Notes: generated by a model not told the origin, from the letters alone. 64,000 nt of DNA from Rahnella ecdela (GCF_019049625.1 NZ_JAFMOY010000133.1:310001-374000); one strand, 5' to 3'; counted from the first letter of the stretch, positions 48,624 to 58,873 are shown. Program-made: numbers and translations.

Positions 48624-48938
48624 ATGTATTTCGTTTGTATTGCTGCCTGCCCGACCGGTGTCGCCCATACTTATATGGCCGCAGAATCGCTTGAAGTACT
48701 GGGAAAAAAACGCGGACACGAAATTAAAGTCGAAACTCAGGGAAGTCTTGGGGCTGAAAATGTCATTACCGATGAAGATCTGGCGCGTGCCGACGGCGTT
48801 ATTCTTGCCGCCGATGTCGCTATCAATAATAAAGAACGTTTCGACGGCATGATCACGCTCGAATGCAGTGTGAGTGATCCGATCAAACATGGCGATGCAG
48901 TTTTTGAAGCGATCGAACAGGAGGTGGCAAATGGCTAA
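48624..48938 (+). CDS. PTS fructose-type enzyme IIB
   Basis: A 104-residue IIB protein that takes phosphate from a IIA and gives it to the sugar in IIC. The phosphorylated cysteine is Cys9 in CPTGVAHTYMAAESL, the fructose-family signature. A GAGG site precedes the ATG. It overlaps the IIC gene by 8 bp. In E. coli the 2-O-alpha-mannosylglycerate system (MngA) is a single IIA-IIB-IIC protein; here IIB is separate. Confidence 0.93.
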   Translation: MYFVCIAACPTGVAHTYMAAESLEVLGKKRGHEIKVETQGSLGAENVITDEDLARADGVILAADVAINNKERFDGMITLECSVSDPIKHGDAVFEAIEQEVANG

Positions 48939-50058
48939 ATTCAGGGCAGAAGGCGGTGGCGGACACGTCGGCACGGATGTGAAAAACGCCATCATGACCG
49001 GGGTTTCTTACATGCTGCCGTTCGTGATCGCCGGTGCGGTGATCATGGGCATCGCGCGTATCGGCGCATCGATGTACGGCATCGACAATATCTGGGACAA
49101 CAGCCACGCGCAGGCCGCCAGTCAGATTGTGAAACTGTTGCATCAGTTTGACGGTTTCGGCGGGCTGGCGCTTTCGCTGATGCTGCCGATTGTCGCCGGA
49201 TACATCAGTTTCGCGCTGGCTAATAAACCGGGGATTGCGCCCGGTATGATTGGCGGGCTGCTGGCCAGCAATCTCGGCACCGGATTTATCGGCGCGCTGG
49301 TGGCGGGTTTTGTTGCGGGGTATATCGTGCGCTGGATGGTGCGCTTTATTAAATTGCCGCGTGCGCTGGCCTCCGCCGGACCCATTTTTATTTTGCCGGT
49401 AGGCGGCACGTTGCTGACCTGCATCATCATGGCGTTTGTGGTCGGCACGCCGCTGGCCGCGCTCAATCGCGGTATGGAAGCCTGGCTGATGACGATGTCC
49501 GGCACCAATAAAATCCTGCTGGCGGCAGTGATCGGTGGCATGGTCGGGTTTGATCTGGGCGGTCCGGTTAACAAAGCGGCGGTTACCACGGCGATGGCGC
49601 TGCTGGCTTCCGGCATTTATGACCCGAATACTGCGGCGCAGGTGGCGATCATCATTCCGCCCATTGGCTTAGGCGTCGCGACATTACTGTGGAAAAAACG
49701 TTTCCCCGAATCCCTGCGCGAGGCGGGCAAAGCCTCGACGCTGATGGGACTGATTGGCGTGTCCGAAGGGGCGATTCCTTTCGCGCTGTCGAATCCCAAA
49801 ATTATAGTGATTAACGTGGTGGGCTCCGCGCTCGGTGCGGCAATGGCGGTCGGGCTGGGCGCGGTGAATCATGCGCCAATTTCCGGTTTCTACGGCTGGC
49901 TGGCGGTAGATGGCTGGCCGGTTTACGTGCTGTCGATTGCCGCCGGTTCTGCGGTGGTCGCCTTCGGGTCCTTGCTGGTATTCCGCCATGGCGATACCGA
50001 AACCGTGAGTAAACCTGCCGCCTCTGCTGCACCCAAATTTAAGGTGAATCGCCAATGA
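48931..50058 (+). CDS. PTS fructose-type enzyme IIC
   Basis: A 375-residue inner-membrane permease. The start at 48931 follows AGGAGG, inside the IIB end. It has about nine hydrophobic segments, the GVSYMLPFVIAGAVIMGI segment and SEGAIPFAL and GVAT-type loops of the fructose family, as in FrwC and the MngA IIC. The stop overlaps the alpha-mannosidase ATG by four bases (ATGA). Substrate is probably an alpha-mannosylated compound, judged from the next gene. Confidence 0.93.
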   Translation: MAKFRAEGGGGHVGTDVKNAIMTGVSYMLPFVIAGAVIMGIARIGASMYGIDNIWDNSHAQAASQIVKLLHQFDGFGGLALSLMLPIVAGYISFALANKPGIAPGMIGGLLASNLGTGFIGALVAGFVAGYIVRWMVRFIKLPRALASAGPIFILPVGGTLLTCIIMAFVVGTPLAALNRGMEAWLMTMSGTNKILLAAVIGGMVGFDLGGPVNKAAVTTAMALLASGIYDPNTAAQVAIIIPPIGLGVATLLWKKRFPESLREAGKASTLMGLIGVSEGAIPFALSNPKIIVINVVGSALGAAMAVGLGAVNHAPISGFYGWLAVDGWPVYVLSIAAGSAVVAFGSLLVFRHGDTETVSKPAASAAPKFKVNRQ

Positions 50059-52649
50059 AAACCGTCCATCTGATTCAGCATACACACTGGGATCGCGAAT
50101 GGTATTTCACCGAAAATGATTCCAAAGCCGTACTGTATTATTTTATGGATGATCTGTTAAACCGGCTGGAAGCCGATGCGCAATTACCGCCGTTCGTGCT
50201 CGATGCGCAGACGGTGATCCTTGACGATTATCTGGAGGTCGCTCCGGAAAATCTTGCGCGTCTCACCACACTTATCCGCGCCGGGCGGATACTCATCGGC
50301 CCGTGGTATACGCAGACCGATTTTCTGGTGGTGGGCGCGGAATCCATCGCCCGTAATCTGCTGCTGGGGATTGAAGGCGCACGCAAATACGGCGCGCCCA
50401 TGGCGGTGGGTTATGTGCCGGATTCCTTCGGCCAGAGCGCACAGCTGCCGATGTTTCTGAATCAGTTCGCAATCCGCCACGCGGTGTTGTGGCGTGGCTG
50501 GAGCGAGCATGACGTCGCCAGAACCGAGTTTATCTGGCACAGCGACGATGGCAGTAAAGTCACCACGGCGGTGCTGCCCTGGGGTTATGGGTGCGCCAAA
50601 TGGTTACCTGCGGACGAGCAAAAAGCATTGCCTGTCGTGCTGAAAGCCAGCCATAAACAAGCGCAGTTTGCGGCCACCGATCAAATTTTGTTGCCCAACG
50701 GCAATGACCAGTCGCCGTTTGAATATCAGGTGCCGGAAATGTTGCAGGTACTGAATCAGCAGCAGGGTGAATTTCGCTATGTGAACAGCAGTTTCAGTGA
50801 CTTTTTTGCGGCGCTGGAAACACAGCGCGAAAAGCTGCCGGATTATCGCGGCGAGCTGCTCAGCCCGAAATATATGCGTATCCATCGCGGCATCTTCTCG
50901 ACCCGCACCGACATCAAAAAACTGAATGCGAAACTGGAGAAAACGGTCAGCCAGTATCTTGAGCCGCTGCTGACGGTCAATGCGGCGCTTGGCCTGCCGT
51001 ATCCGCAAACCGCGGTGGACACTATCTGGCGCGAAGCGATGAAATCTCACGCCCATGACAGCATCGGCGGCTGTAATTCAGATCGCGTGAATGCGATGGT
51101 GAAAAACCGTCTGCTTTCCGGCCTGGAAATGGCGGAACAGCTGCTGGATCTTAACTTCCAGAAACTCAGCGAAGGGATCACCGCGACGCAGGACGGCACA
51201 AAAATTGTGCTGTTTAACAGTCTGCCGCGGATCCGCAGCGGCGCAGTGACACTGACGGTAATGACGCCCGAACGTGATTTCCGCCTGTGCGACAGCGAAG
51301 GCAATGACTGTCACTGGCAACTGGTCAGCGAGCAGCCGCAGGATATGTCGACGGTGGTGCAGGAGCTGTCGAACAGCACAGAAACCACCTGGTTCCGTAA
51401 ATGCGAGTTGCAGGTGGAAGTGAAAAATGTCCCGGCATGCGGCTACACCACGCTGTGGTTTAAGCCCGGTGAAGCCGCAAAACATCTTCCGCACTCAGTC
51501 AGTCCGCATCAGCTGGAGAATCATTTTCTGCATCTGCGCGCTGATGCGCACGGCGTGCTGACGCTGACCGACAAACGCAGCGGCCAGCATTATCCCCATC
51601 TGCTGCAACTGGTGGACGGCGGAGATGCGGGCGATAACTATAATTATTCGCCGCCGGAGGAAGACTGGAAAATTACCGGCGACGGCCATTTGCTCGAATG
51701 CCATACCGGCGGCGGCAGCCTGTTTAATCGCATGGAATTGCGCTACCGGTTGCCGGTTCCGCAGGATCTGAATTCGCGCCAGCAGCGGCTGACCGACGCT
51801 GAACTGGATGTCACGATAACCCTGACGCTGGCGCACAACTCACCGGCGCTGAGCGTGGATATCCGCGTGGATAATCATACTCGAGATCATCGTTTGCAGG
51901 TACTGATGCCGACCGGCGCGGCCAGTCAGGTGCATTTCGCCGACCAGCCATTCGGGCTTATTCAGCGCGACAATTACCCTGCCTCGATGAAAATCTGGCA
52001 GGAAGAAAACTGGAGCGAAGCCCCCGCTGCGCTGTATCCGATGCAAAGTCTGGTGATGATGCACGATGAACAACGCGGACTGTGTGCGGTGACCGAAGGG
52101 CTGCGCGAGTATGAAATTCCTGAGGAGCAAAACGACGTACTGGCGATCACCCTGTTGCGCAGCGTCGGCTGGCTGGGTCGCGCCAATATGCCTTACCGGC
52201 CGGGACGCGCATCGGGCATGGTACTGCCTTCGCCAGAATCGCAAATCGCTGGCATTCATCATTGTTCACTGGCTGTAATGCCGCTGACCGGCGCGCCTGA
52301 TGCGGCTTTCTGGCGAAGGGTAGAAGAATGGAAAACACCAATGCTGGCGTATCTCGCCACCGGCTGGTCGCGCTTCCGGCTTAATCCGCACGGGAGAGAA
52401 TTCCCGGCAGATTACAGTTTACTGAGCTGGGACACGCCGCTGCATTTCAGCACGCTGAAAAAGTCGCAACGTGGCGATCACTGGGTGATACGCGGGTGGA
52501 ACCCGACGGCACAACCGATGAAAACGGGGAAAGTGAATTCAGCAACAGGAGTGGTGCCGTCCAATCTGGCAGAAGAAGCGCTGAACGGAGAATGTTTCGG
52601 TGAGGTTACTGCCGCTGGTGCGCCGGTGACATTTTTGATGGAAAAATGA
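50055..52649 (+). CDS. mngB: Alpha-mannosidase, GH38 (MngB-like)
   Basis: Glycoside hydrolase family 38 enzyme expected to split the phosphorylated alpha-mannoside after PTS uptake; E. coli MngB (877 residues) releases mannose 6-phosphate and glycerate from mannosylglycerate phosphate. The 864-residue product has HTHWDREWYFTEND at the N-terminus (zinc ligands His and Asp), IGPWYTQTD, and the nucleophile region VPDSFGQSAQLP, plus SHAHDSIGGCNSD. No signal peptide is seen, so it is cytoplasmic. Translationally coupled to IIC. Confidence 0.9.
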   Translation: MKTVHLIQHTHWDREWYFTENDSKAVLYYFMDDLLNRLEADAQLPPFVLDAQTVILDDYLEVAPENLARLTTLIRAGRILIGPWYTQTDFLVVGAESIARNLLLGIEGARKYGAPMAVGYVPDSFGQSAQLPMFLNQFAIRHAVLWRGWSEHDVARTEFIWHSDDGSKVTTAVLPWGYGCAKWLPADEQKALPVVLKASHKQAQFAATDQILLPNGNDQSPFEYQVPEMLQVLNQQQGEFRYVNSSFSDFFAALETQREKLPDYRGELLSPKYMRIHRGIFSTRTDIKKLNAKLEKTVSQYLEPLLTVNAALGLPYPQTAVDTIWREAMKSHAHDSIGGCNSDRVNAMVKNRLLSGLEMAEQLLDLNFQKLSEGITATQDGTKIVLFNSLPRIRSGAVTLTVMTPERDFRLCDSEGNDCHWQLVSEQPQDMSTVVQELSNSTETTWFRKCELQVEVKNVPACGYTTLWFKPGEAAKHLPHSVSPHQLENHFLHLRADAHGVLTLTDKRSGQHYPHLLQLVDGGDAGDNYNYSPPEEDWKITGDGHLLECHTGGGSLFNRMELRYRLPVPQDLNSRQQRLTDAELDVTITLTLAHNSPALSVDIRVDNHTRDHRLQVLMPTGAASQVHFADQPFGLIQRDNYPASMKIWQEENWSEAPAALYPMQSLVMMHDEQRGLCAVTEGLREYEIPEEQNDVLAITLLRSVGWLGRANMPYRPGRASGMVLPSPESQIAGIHHCSLAVMPLTGAPDAAFWRRVEEWKTPMLAYLATGWSRFRLNPHGREFPADYSLLSWDTPLHFSTLKKSQRGDHWVIRGWNPTAQPMKTGKVNSATGVVPSNLAEEALNGECFGEVTAAGAPVTFLMEK

Positions 52650-52661
52650 AAGAGGTAAAGG

Positions 52662-52679
52662 ACGGGGATCGCTCCCCGT
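52662..52679. terminator. Hairpin between mngB and ygfF
   Basis: Seven-bp stem ACGGGGA / TCCCCGT with a TCGC loop, between convergent mngB and ygfF. It is followed by TCTGTATTT with no true U run, so it is a moderate candidate. Confidence 0.5.
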
Positions 52680-52686
52680 TCTGTAT

Positions 52687-53430
52687 TTACCTGCCGCCCG
52701 CCAGCTCGATAAAGCTACCGGTCGCGTAGGAGGCGGAATCTGACAGCAGCCAGGAAATGGCCTCTGCCACTTCTTCCGGCTGTCCGCCGCGCTGCATCGG
52801 CAGATTGGCTTTCACGCGATCCACACGCCCCGGCTCACCACCGCTGGCATGCATTTCGGTGTAGATAAGACCCGGACGCACGCAGTTAACCCGAATACCG
52901 TACGCCGCCACTTCCAGCGCCAGACCGGTGGTCAGGGTATCCACTGCACCCTTAGACGCTGCGTAATCCACATATTCACCCGGCGCACCCAGACGGGCAG
53001 CCGCCGAAGACACATTCACAATCGCTCCACCCTTTCCGCCATGCCGGTGCGACATGATTTTCACCGCCTCGCGGCAGCACAGGAAATAACCCGTTACGTT
53101 GGTGGACAGTACTTTGTTGATACGTTCGGCAGAGAGATTTTCGATGGTCGTCTGCTGGAACAAAATCCCGGCGTTATTCACCAGCGCGGTGACCGGCCCG
53201 AGCTCAGCGCTTAACTGTTTGAACATCGCGACAACCTGCGCTTCATCGGAAATATCGGCTTTGAGCGCGATCGCTTTACCACCGGCCTGATGGATTTCAT
53301 CGATGACGGATCGCGCTGCGGTTTCGTTATTGAGGTAATTAACACCGACGGCATAACCCTGCCGGGCAAGGAGGACAGCCGTTGCACGGCCGATACCGCG
53401 ACTGGCGCCGGTGACGAGAGCAATTTTCAT
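52687..53430 (-). CDS. ygfF: SDR family oxidoreductase YgfF
   Basis: Short-chain dehydrogenase of unknown substrate. The start at 53430 (MKIALVTGASRGIGRATAVL) follows AAAGGAG and gives 247 residues, the E. coli YgfF length. The NAD(P) motif GASRGIG, NNAG, and the YAASKG catalytic pair (Tyr-x3-Lys) are present. It reads as the orthologue of E. coli YgfF, which also adjoins gcvP. An upstream in-frame extension runs into a repeat element and is rejected. Confidence 0.92.
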   Translation of the reverse strand: MKIALVTGASRGIGRATAVLLARQGYAVGVNYLNNETAARSVIDEIHQAGGKAIALKADISDEAQVVAMFKQLSAELGPVTALVNNAGILFQQTTIENLSAERINKVLSTNVTGYFLCCREAVKIMSHRHGGKGGAIVNVSSAAARLGAPGEYVDYAASKGAVDTLTTGLALEVAAYGIRVNCVRPGLIYTEMHASGGEPGRVDRVKANLPMQRGGQPEEVAEAISWLLSDSASYATGSFIELAGGR

Positions 53431-53484
53431 TGAGGACTCCTTTCGTAAAAGTAAGGAGAGTGTAGAAGAGGAAAATTCAACTGC

Positions 53485-53684
53485 AAGATCAGGGTCGTGG
53501 GTTGCCACCCACACTGGCCTCAAGGGTGGCTTATCGCCACCACCCTTGAGAATCCCAGGCTCTTTCACTGCGCGCTATCGCTAGATAATATGTTTCAGGT
53601 ATCACCGTGACAGGCTGGAAATCTTGCCGCTGCGCGGTTCCCTCTCTCGGTCCTGAAGCCTCAGGTCTTCAGGCCGCTCCGTTC
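53485..53684 (+). repeat. ~200-bp dispersed-type repeat, copy 1
   Basis: First of two inverted copies between ygfF and gcvP. It contains GGTCGTGGG (53493-53501), a hairpin CTCAAGGG/CCCTTGAG, TCTCTCGGTC (53643-53652) and CCGCTCCGTTC (53674-53684). Each block recurs in copy 2 in reverse complement in mirror order. No coding potential is credible; the ygfF promoter must lie within or beside it. Confidence 0.75.
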
Positions 53685-53779
53685 GGCAAGATTTCTGAAT
53701 CGCCCCCACGATCTTGAATTCAAAGGAAGATTATCTTTTATCTTTTAGAAAAGTGCATTGGCGTGATCAAAATTCAGCT

Positions 53780-53977
53780 GAACGGAGCGGCTTCAAGACC
53801 TATGGCTTGAAGACCGAGAGAAGGTAGTGCGAAGCACCTGGATTTGCGCCACTCACTATTTTAACCGAGCATGTCCATCGTGAATGCGACAGCGCGGAGT
53901 GAAAAATGCAGGATTGTTAAGGGGCGCGTTTACGCCCCTTAACCCGGTGTGGGCCGGCGCCCACGACCTTGATTTTG
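53780..53977 (-). repeat. ~200-bp dispersed-type repeat, copy 2 (inverted)
   Basis: Inverted relative to copy 1, with a 95-bp spacer between. Matching blocks are GAACGGAGCGG (53780-53790), GACCGAGAGA (53812-53821) and CCCACGACC (53960-53968). At the place of the copy-1 hairpin it has a different perfect hairpin GTTAAGGGGCG/CGCCCCTTAAC (53916-53943), so the structure is kept while the bases differ. Adjacent to the gcvP 3' end (54026). Confidence 0.75.
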
Positions 53978-54025
53978 ACGTTAGCAAAAAGCCGCCACTC
54001 GCTGCGGCCTCAGCTCAAAGGAGTC

Positions 54026-56899
54026 TTACTCGTAATCTGACATCGGTACGCAAGAACAGAACAGATTTCTGTCCCCGTACACATCATCCAGACGTTTCAC
54101 GGTCGGCCAGTATTTATTATCGTAACCGGCCGGGAATACCGCTACTTCGCGGGTGTACGGATGGTTCCAGTCGCTGACCAGCTCGTTCTGCACGTGGGGT
54201 GCATTCACCAGCGGGTTATCTTCCAGCGGCCATTCGCCTTTCGCTACGCGAGCGATTTCACTGCGGATTGCCAGCAGCGCATCAATAAAGCGATCCAGTT
54301 CCACTTTGCTTTCTGATTCGGTTGGCTCAACCATCAGCGTACCCGCCACCGGGAATGACATGGTCGGGGCGTGGAATCCGTAGTCGATCAGACGTTTGGC
54401 GATATCCATTTCGCTGATACCGGTAGTTTCTTTCAGCGGACGAATATCCAGAATACATTCGTGCGCCACACGACCGTCGCGACCGGTATAGAGCACCGGA
54501 TAGGCATCTTTCAGACGTGTCGCGATGTAGTTTGCATTCAGGATTGCAACCTGGCTGGCTTGTTTCAAACCTTCCGCGCCCATCATGCGGATGTACATCC
54601 AGCTGATTGGCAGGATGGAAGCGCTGCCGAACGGTGCCGCAGAAACCGCGCCATTTTGCGTCAGTACGCCGTCGATCTGCACCACGCTGTGACCCGGAAC
54701 AAACGGAGCCAGATGGGATTTCACGCCGATAGGACCCATGCCAGGACCGCCGCCGCCGTGCGGGATACAGAAGGTTTTATGCAGGTTGAGGTGCGATACG
54801 TCCGCACCAATATAACCCGGCGTTGTGATGCCGACCTGTGCGTTCATGTTCGCACCGTCGAGGTAAACCTGACCGCCGTACTGATGCACAATTTGGCAAA
54901 CTTCACGGATGGTTTCTTCGTAAACGCCGTGCGTTGACGGATACGTCACCATGATACAAGACAGTTCGTCGCCCGCTTTCGCGGCTTTCTCGCGCAGGTC
55001 ACTCAGGTCGATGTTGCCCTGTTTGTCACACGCGACCACCACAACAGTCATGCTCGCCATCTGCGCAGATGCCGGGTTAGTGCCGTGCGCTGAACTTGGG
55101 ATCAGACAGATATGACGGCTGCTTTCGTTACGGCTTTCGTGGTAACGACGAATCGCCAGCAGACCGGCATATTCGCCCTGCGCGCCGGAGTTTGGCTGCA
55201 TACACACCGCGTCGTAACCGGTCAGCTGAACGAGCCATTGTGACAACTGACCAATCATCTGCTGATAACCGCCAGCCTGTTCTGTCGGGCAGAACGGGTG
55301 CAGTTCAGCGAATTCCGGCCACGTAATCGGGATCATTTCTGCCGCAGCATTCAGTTTCATGGTGCAGGAACCCAGCGGGATCATTGCCTGATTCAGCGCC
55401 AGATCCTTTTTCTCCAGACGGTGCATATAACGCATCATCTCGGTTTCGCTGTGGTATTGGTTGAATACCGGATGGGTGAGGATCGGATCCACACGCAGCA
55501 TCGCCGCAGGAATGGAGTTGCTGTCAGTCGATGCTGCTTTGTCCAGTTTGTCGATATCCAGACCGTTGTCGTCACCCAGCAGGGCAGCGAACAACACCTG
55601 AACGTCTTCACGGGAGGTTGCTTCATCAAGGGTGATACCGACCGCGCCATGAATGTCGGTACGCAGGTTCAGACCAAAGCTCAGCGCGCGTTCCAGCACG
55701 GCGGCTTTGTCTTTCACTTCAACGGTCAGCGTGTCGAACCAGGTGTTGTGGCGCAGCGTCAGACCGCCCTGTTTCAGGCCAGCGGCCAGAATGTCGGTCA
55801 GACGGTGAATGCGAGACGCAATACGTTTCAGGCCTTCAGGACCGTGGAATACCGCATACAGGCTGGCAATGTTGGCCAGTAAAACCTGCGAGGTACAAAT
55901 GTTGGAGTTGGCTTTTTCGCGGCGGATATGTTGCTCTCGGGTCTGCATCGCCATACGGAGTGCAGTTTTGCCCGCAGCATCACGGGAAACCCCGATGATA
56001 CGGCCCGGCATGGAGCGTTTGAATTCGTCTACACAGGCGAAGAAGGCCGCGTGCGGACCGCCGTAGCCCATCGGCACACCAAAGCGTTGCGCGGAACCGA
56101 AGACCACGTCTGCGCCCTGTTTGCCCGGTGCGGCCAGCAGCACCAGCGCCATAATGTCAGCGGCAACGCTGGTGATAATTTTGCGGGATTTCAGTTCGCC
56201 CAGCAGTGCGGTGTAGTCGTGGACTTCGCCGGTAGTGCCAACCTGCTGTAACAGCACGCCAAACACGCCTTCCAGCTCGAGCACTTTTTCGGCTTTATCG
56301 ACGATGATGTCAAAACCGAATGTTTCCGCACGGGTACGTACCACGTCCAGCGTTTGCGGATGCACGTCATCAGCCACGAAGAAGCGGTTAGCGTCTTTCA
56401 GTTTGCTGGCGCGTTTTGCCAGTGCCATCGCTTCGGCGGCGGCAGTCGCTTCATCGAGCAAAGAAGCAGAAGCCAGATCCAGACCAGTCAGATCTAACGT
56501 CAGTTGCTGGAAGTTCAGCAGGGCTTCAAGACGGCCCTGAGACACTTCCGGCTGGTACGGCGTATACGCGGTGTACCAGCCCGGATTTTCCAGCATGTTG
56601 CGCAGGATAACCGGCGGCGTCAGTACCGCGCTGTAACCCATACCGATGTAGGATTTATAGCGCTGGTTCTGGCTGGCAATGGCTTTCAGCTCAGCCAGAG
56701 CCTGATGTTCCGTCACGGCATCGCCGACAGCCGGTGGCCCCGGCAACTGGATATCGACCGGAACGATCTGCTGGATCAGCGCGTTTAAGGAATCCGCACC
56801 GACCGTTTCCAGCATCTGTTGCTGCTGCTGAGAAGACGGACCGATATGGCGGCCAATAAAGGCTTCGCTGTGTTCGAGTTGGCTGAGAGTCTGAGTCAT
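54026..56899 (-). CDS. gcvP: Glycine dehydrogenase (decarboxylating), P protein
   Basis: PLP enzyme that decarboxylates glycine and passes the methylamine group to the lipoyl arm of GcvH. The 957-residue product equals E. coli GcvP in length. The PLP lysine lies in [17 protein letters not shown], and the N-terminal IGRHIGPS and the substrate-pocket blocks (for example [29 protein letters not shown]-type) are intact. Last gene of gcvT-gcvH-gcvP, 107 bp after gcvH with a hairpin between. Confidence 0.98.
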   Translation of the reverse strand: MTQTLSQLEHSEAFIGRHIGPSSQQQQQMLETVGADSLNALIQQIVPVDIQLPGPPAVGDAVTEHQALAELKAIASQNQRYKSYIGMGYSAVLTPPVILRNMLENPGWYTAYTPYQPEVSQGRLEALLNFQQLTLDLTGLDLASASLLDEATAAAEAMALAKRASKLKDANRFFVADDVHPQTLDVVRTRAETFGFDIIVDKAEKVLELEGVFGVLLQQVGTTGEVHDYTALLGELKSRKIITSVAADIMALVLLAAPGKQGADVVFGSAQRFGVPMGYGGPHAAFFACVDEFKRSMPGRIIGVSRDAAGKTALRMAMQTREQHIRREKANSNICTSQVLLANIASLYAVFHGPEGLKRIASRIHRLTDILAAGLKQGGLTLRHNTWFDTLTVEVKDKAAVLERALSFGLNLRTDIHGAVGITLDEATSREDVQVLFAALLGDDNGLDIDKLDKAASTDSNSIPAAMLRVDPILTHPVFNQYHSETEMMRYMHRLEKKDLALNQAMIPLGSCTMKLNAAAEMIPITWPEFAELHPFCPTEQAGGYQQMIGQLSQWLVQLTGYDAVCMQPNSGAQGEYAGLLAIRRYHESRNESSRHICLIPSSAHGTNPASAQMASMTVVVVACDKQGNIDLSDLREKAAKAGDELSCIMVTYPSTHGVYEETIREVCQIVHQYGGQVYLDGANMNAQVGITTPGYIGADVSHLNLHKTFCIPHGGGGPGMGPIGVKSHLAPFVPGHSVVQIDGVLTQNGAVSAAPFGSASILPISWMYIRMMGAEGLKQASQVAILNANYIATRLKDAYPVLYTGRDGRVAHECILDIRPLKETTGISEMDIAKRLIDYGFHAPTMSFPVAGTLMVEPTESESKVELDRFIDALLAIRSEIARVAKGEWPLEDNPLVNAPHVQNELVSDWNHPYTREVAVFPAGYDNKYWPTVKRLDDVYGDRNLFCSCVPMSDYE

Positions 56900-56967
56900 T
56901 TGCTACGCATTCCTGAAATCTGCTGGAGGTGTCTTGGGATACTGACAAAAGCTACGGGTCTGGATCT

Positions 56968-56990
56968 GCCCCGCAAGCGGGTTGCGGGGC
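56968..56990 (-). other. Intercistronic hairpin between gcvH and gcvP
   Basis: Perfect nine-bp stem GCCCCGCAA / TTGCGGGGC with a five-base loop in the 107-bp gcvH-gcvP spacer. No U run follows, so it is not a terminator. It may protect or stage the mRNA. Confidence 0.5.
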
Positions 56991-57006
56991 GGTCTTACAA
57001 TGTTAT

Positions 57007-57393
57007 TTATTCGTCTACAGAAGCAGCGTAGGCTTCTGCATCAAGCAGGTTAGCCAGTTCGCTTTCGTCTGACGCTTTAATCTGGAACAGGAAACCGGTG
57101 CCGTAAGGCTCGCTGTTGACCAGCTCCGGGGAACCTTCCAGTTCGCCATTAACCGCAACGATTTCGCCGCTGATTGGAGAGTAAATATCGGAAGCCGCTT
57201 TAACGGATTCCGCCACAGCGCAGTCTTCACCGGCTGCTACTTCGCGGCCAACTTCTGGCAGATCAACGAAAACCATATCGCCCAATAATTCCTGCGCGTG
57301 TTCGGTGATGCCTACGGTGTAAACGCCGTTGCCTTCTGAACGTACCCACTCGTGGGAAGAGGCGTATTTCAAATCTGCTGGAACATTGCTCAT
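57007..57393 (-). CDS. gcvH: Glycine cleavage system H protein
   Basis: Lipoyl carrier protein that shuttles the aminomethyl group between GcvP, GcvT and Lpd. The 128-residue product has the lipoylated lysine in [12 protein letters not shown] (about residue 65), framed by [15 protein letters not shown] as in E. coli (129 residues). It follows gcvT by 61 bp. Confidence 0.97.
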   Translation of the reverse strand: MSNVPADLKYASSHEWVRSEGNGVYTVGITEHAQELLGDMVFVDLPEVGREVAAGEDCAVAESVKAASDIYSPISGEIVAVNGELEGSPELVNSEPYGTGFLFQIKASDESELANLLDAEAYAASVDE

Positions 57394-57454
57394 TATATTT
57401 TCTCCAAAAAAGTGCTAATTCAGCGTTAACTGGATAATTTTTATCTCGAATTTT

Positions 57455-58552
57455 TTACTGCACCAGTGGTTTGCCGTTACGGACAAAACCTGGTTTGGTG
57501 ACTTTTACCGGCATTTCGCGGTTACGGATTTGCACAATGGCGTGTTCGCCAATGCCCGCTGGAACGCGTGCCAGAGCAATACTGTAGCCCAGCGTCGGAG
57601 AGAATGAGCCGCTGGTGATCACGCCTTCCAGCGTATTGCCCGCGCTGTCGGTGAATCGCACCGGCAGTTCGTTACGCAATACGCCTTTCTCAGTCATCAC
57701 CAGGCCGACCAGCTGTTCGGTGCCCTGCTCGCGCTGTCTTTCCAGTGCGTCACGGCCAATAAAGTTGCGGTCTTCAGGTGCCCAGGCGATGGTCCACCCC
57801 ATGTTGGCTGCCAGCGGTGAAACACCCTCGTCCATTTCCTGACCGTAGAGATTCATTCCCGCTTCCAGACGCAGCGTGTCGCGCGCACCCAGTCCGGCAG
57901 GTTTCACACCTGCTGCCAGCAGTTTCTGCCAGAAATCAGCAACCTGTTCTTGCGGCAATGCAATTTCATAACCCGCTTCGCCGGTGTAACCGGTGGTGGC
58001 GATAAAGAGATCGCCCGCCTGCACGCCGAAGAATGGCTTCATGCCCTCGACCGCTTGTTTTTGTTCAGCGGTAAACAGGGTTGCTGCTTTTTCTTTTGCC
58101 TGCGGCCCCTGAACGGCCACCAGCGCCAGATCGTCACGCACGGTCAGTTCGATGCCATACGGTTCTGCATGCTGCGATATCCATACCAGATCTTTCTCGC
58201 GGGTTGCGGAGTTAACCACCAGACGGAAATAGTTTTCGTTGAGGAAGTAAACGATCAGGTCGTCAATTACGCCACCGGACGCATTGAGCATGCCGGTGTA
58301 CAGCGCTTTGCCGGAAACGGTAAGTTTGGCAACATCGTTCGCCAGCAGGTAACGGAGGAATTCACGGGTACGGGCACCGTGGAGATCGACAATGGTCATG
58401 TGCGAGACGTCAAACATACCGGCATCCTGACGCACAATGTGGTGTTCATCCAGCTGGGAGCCGTAATGCAAAGGCATCATCCAGCCGTGGAAATCGACCA
58501 TACGCGCGCCGCACGCAACATGTTGTTCATAAAGCTGAGTCTGCTTGACCAT
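57455..58552 (-). CDS. gcvT: Aminomethyltransferase, T protein
   Basis: Tetrahydrofolate-dependent enzyme that releases ammonia from the aminomethyl-lipoyl intermediate. The start at 58552 ([20 protein letters not shown]) has GAGGAA six bases upstream and gives 365 residues (E. coli 364); an ATG 12 bp earlier is not used. Conserved [13 protein letters not shown] and [13 protein letters not shown] are present. First gene of the operon. Confidence 0.97.
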   Translation of the reverse strand: MVKQTQLYEQHVACGARMVDFHGWMMPLHYGSQLDEHHIVRQDAGMFDVSHMTIVDLHGARTREFLRYLLANDVAKLTVSGKALYTGMLNASGGVIDDLIVYFLNENYFRLVVNSATREKDLVWISQHAEPYGIELTVRDDLALVAVQGPQAKEKAATLFTAEQKQAVEGMKPFFGVQAGDLFIATTGYTGEAGYEIALPQEQVADFWQKLLAAGVKPAGLGARDTLRLEAGMNLYGQEMDEGVSPLAANMGWTIAWAPEDRNFIGRDALERQREQGTEQLVGLVMTEKGVLRNELPVRFTDSAGNTLEGVITSGSFSPTLGYSIALARVPAGIGEHAIVQIRNREMPVKVTKPGFVRNGKPLVQ

Positions 58553-58602
58553 CTTATTCCTCATGACGAAAAGGCTGCCTGAAAGTTGAAAATGACAGGG
58601 AG

Positions 58603-58610
58603 CGCAAACG
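58603..58610. promoter_or_regulatory. PurR-like half site in gcvT leader
   Basis: CGCAAACG equals the left part of the PurR box ACGCAAACGTTTTCGT; the right part (ATACCCT) does not match. E. coli gcvTHP is repressed by PurR. It lies 51-58 bp before the gcvT start. Evidence is one half-site only. Confidence 0.4.
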
Positions 58611-58776
58611 ATACCCTTTGTTCGAACTTACCACTGAATCTCCCTGCTAACCATAAGTTAAAATATGCAGAGCGGGATGAATGTCAGTGATTTGACAGGG
58701 GCATTGTGCAGAGTTTTTGACTGGCAAACTGAGGTTTATGGCGCAAAATCTATAAATAAACACCAAAAGTGTCGAT

Positions 58777-58831
58777 GTTATATAACGACAAGGCCGGATT
58801 TCTCACCATTTGCAGAATGAGAAACCCGGCC
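58777..58831. other. Palindrome and hairpin between gcvT and ubiI
   Basis: GTTATATAAC (58777-58786) is a perfect ten-base palindrome flanked by TGTCG/GACA. Next, GGCCGG-A-TTTCTCA (58792-58805) pairs with TGAGAAA-C-CCGGCC (58818-58831). The hairpin lies just downstream of ubiI (ends at 58874), so it may end that operon, though no clear U run follows. The 58553-58873 spacer also holds the gcv promoter; no glycine-riboswitch pattern was seen. Confidence 0.5.
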
Positions 58832-58873
58832 CCGGATTAGAAAATGTAATGGAAAAACTGAGCTGAAATTAGA

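Noticed and set aside
47945-48694. Long rightward open frame of 249 codons before the PTS genes
   Set aside because: Residue make-up is not protein-like, it has no recognisable family, contains operator-like repeats and a strong terminator, and overlaps the real IIB gene.
53431-53568. N-terminal extension of YgfF
   Set aside because: The extension is translated from repeat copy 1; SDR proteins start at the NAD-binding strand.
53884-54177. 97-codon frame after the repeat, into gcvP
   Set aside because: Half is repeat copy 2 and half is antisense to gcvP; no independent evidence.
58553-58873. Glycine riboswitch upstream of gcvT
   Set aside because: No tandem aptamer pattern seen; enterobacterial gcv is controlled by protein regulators and GcvB.
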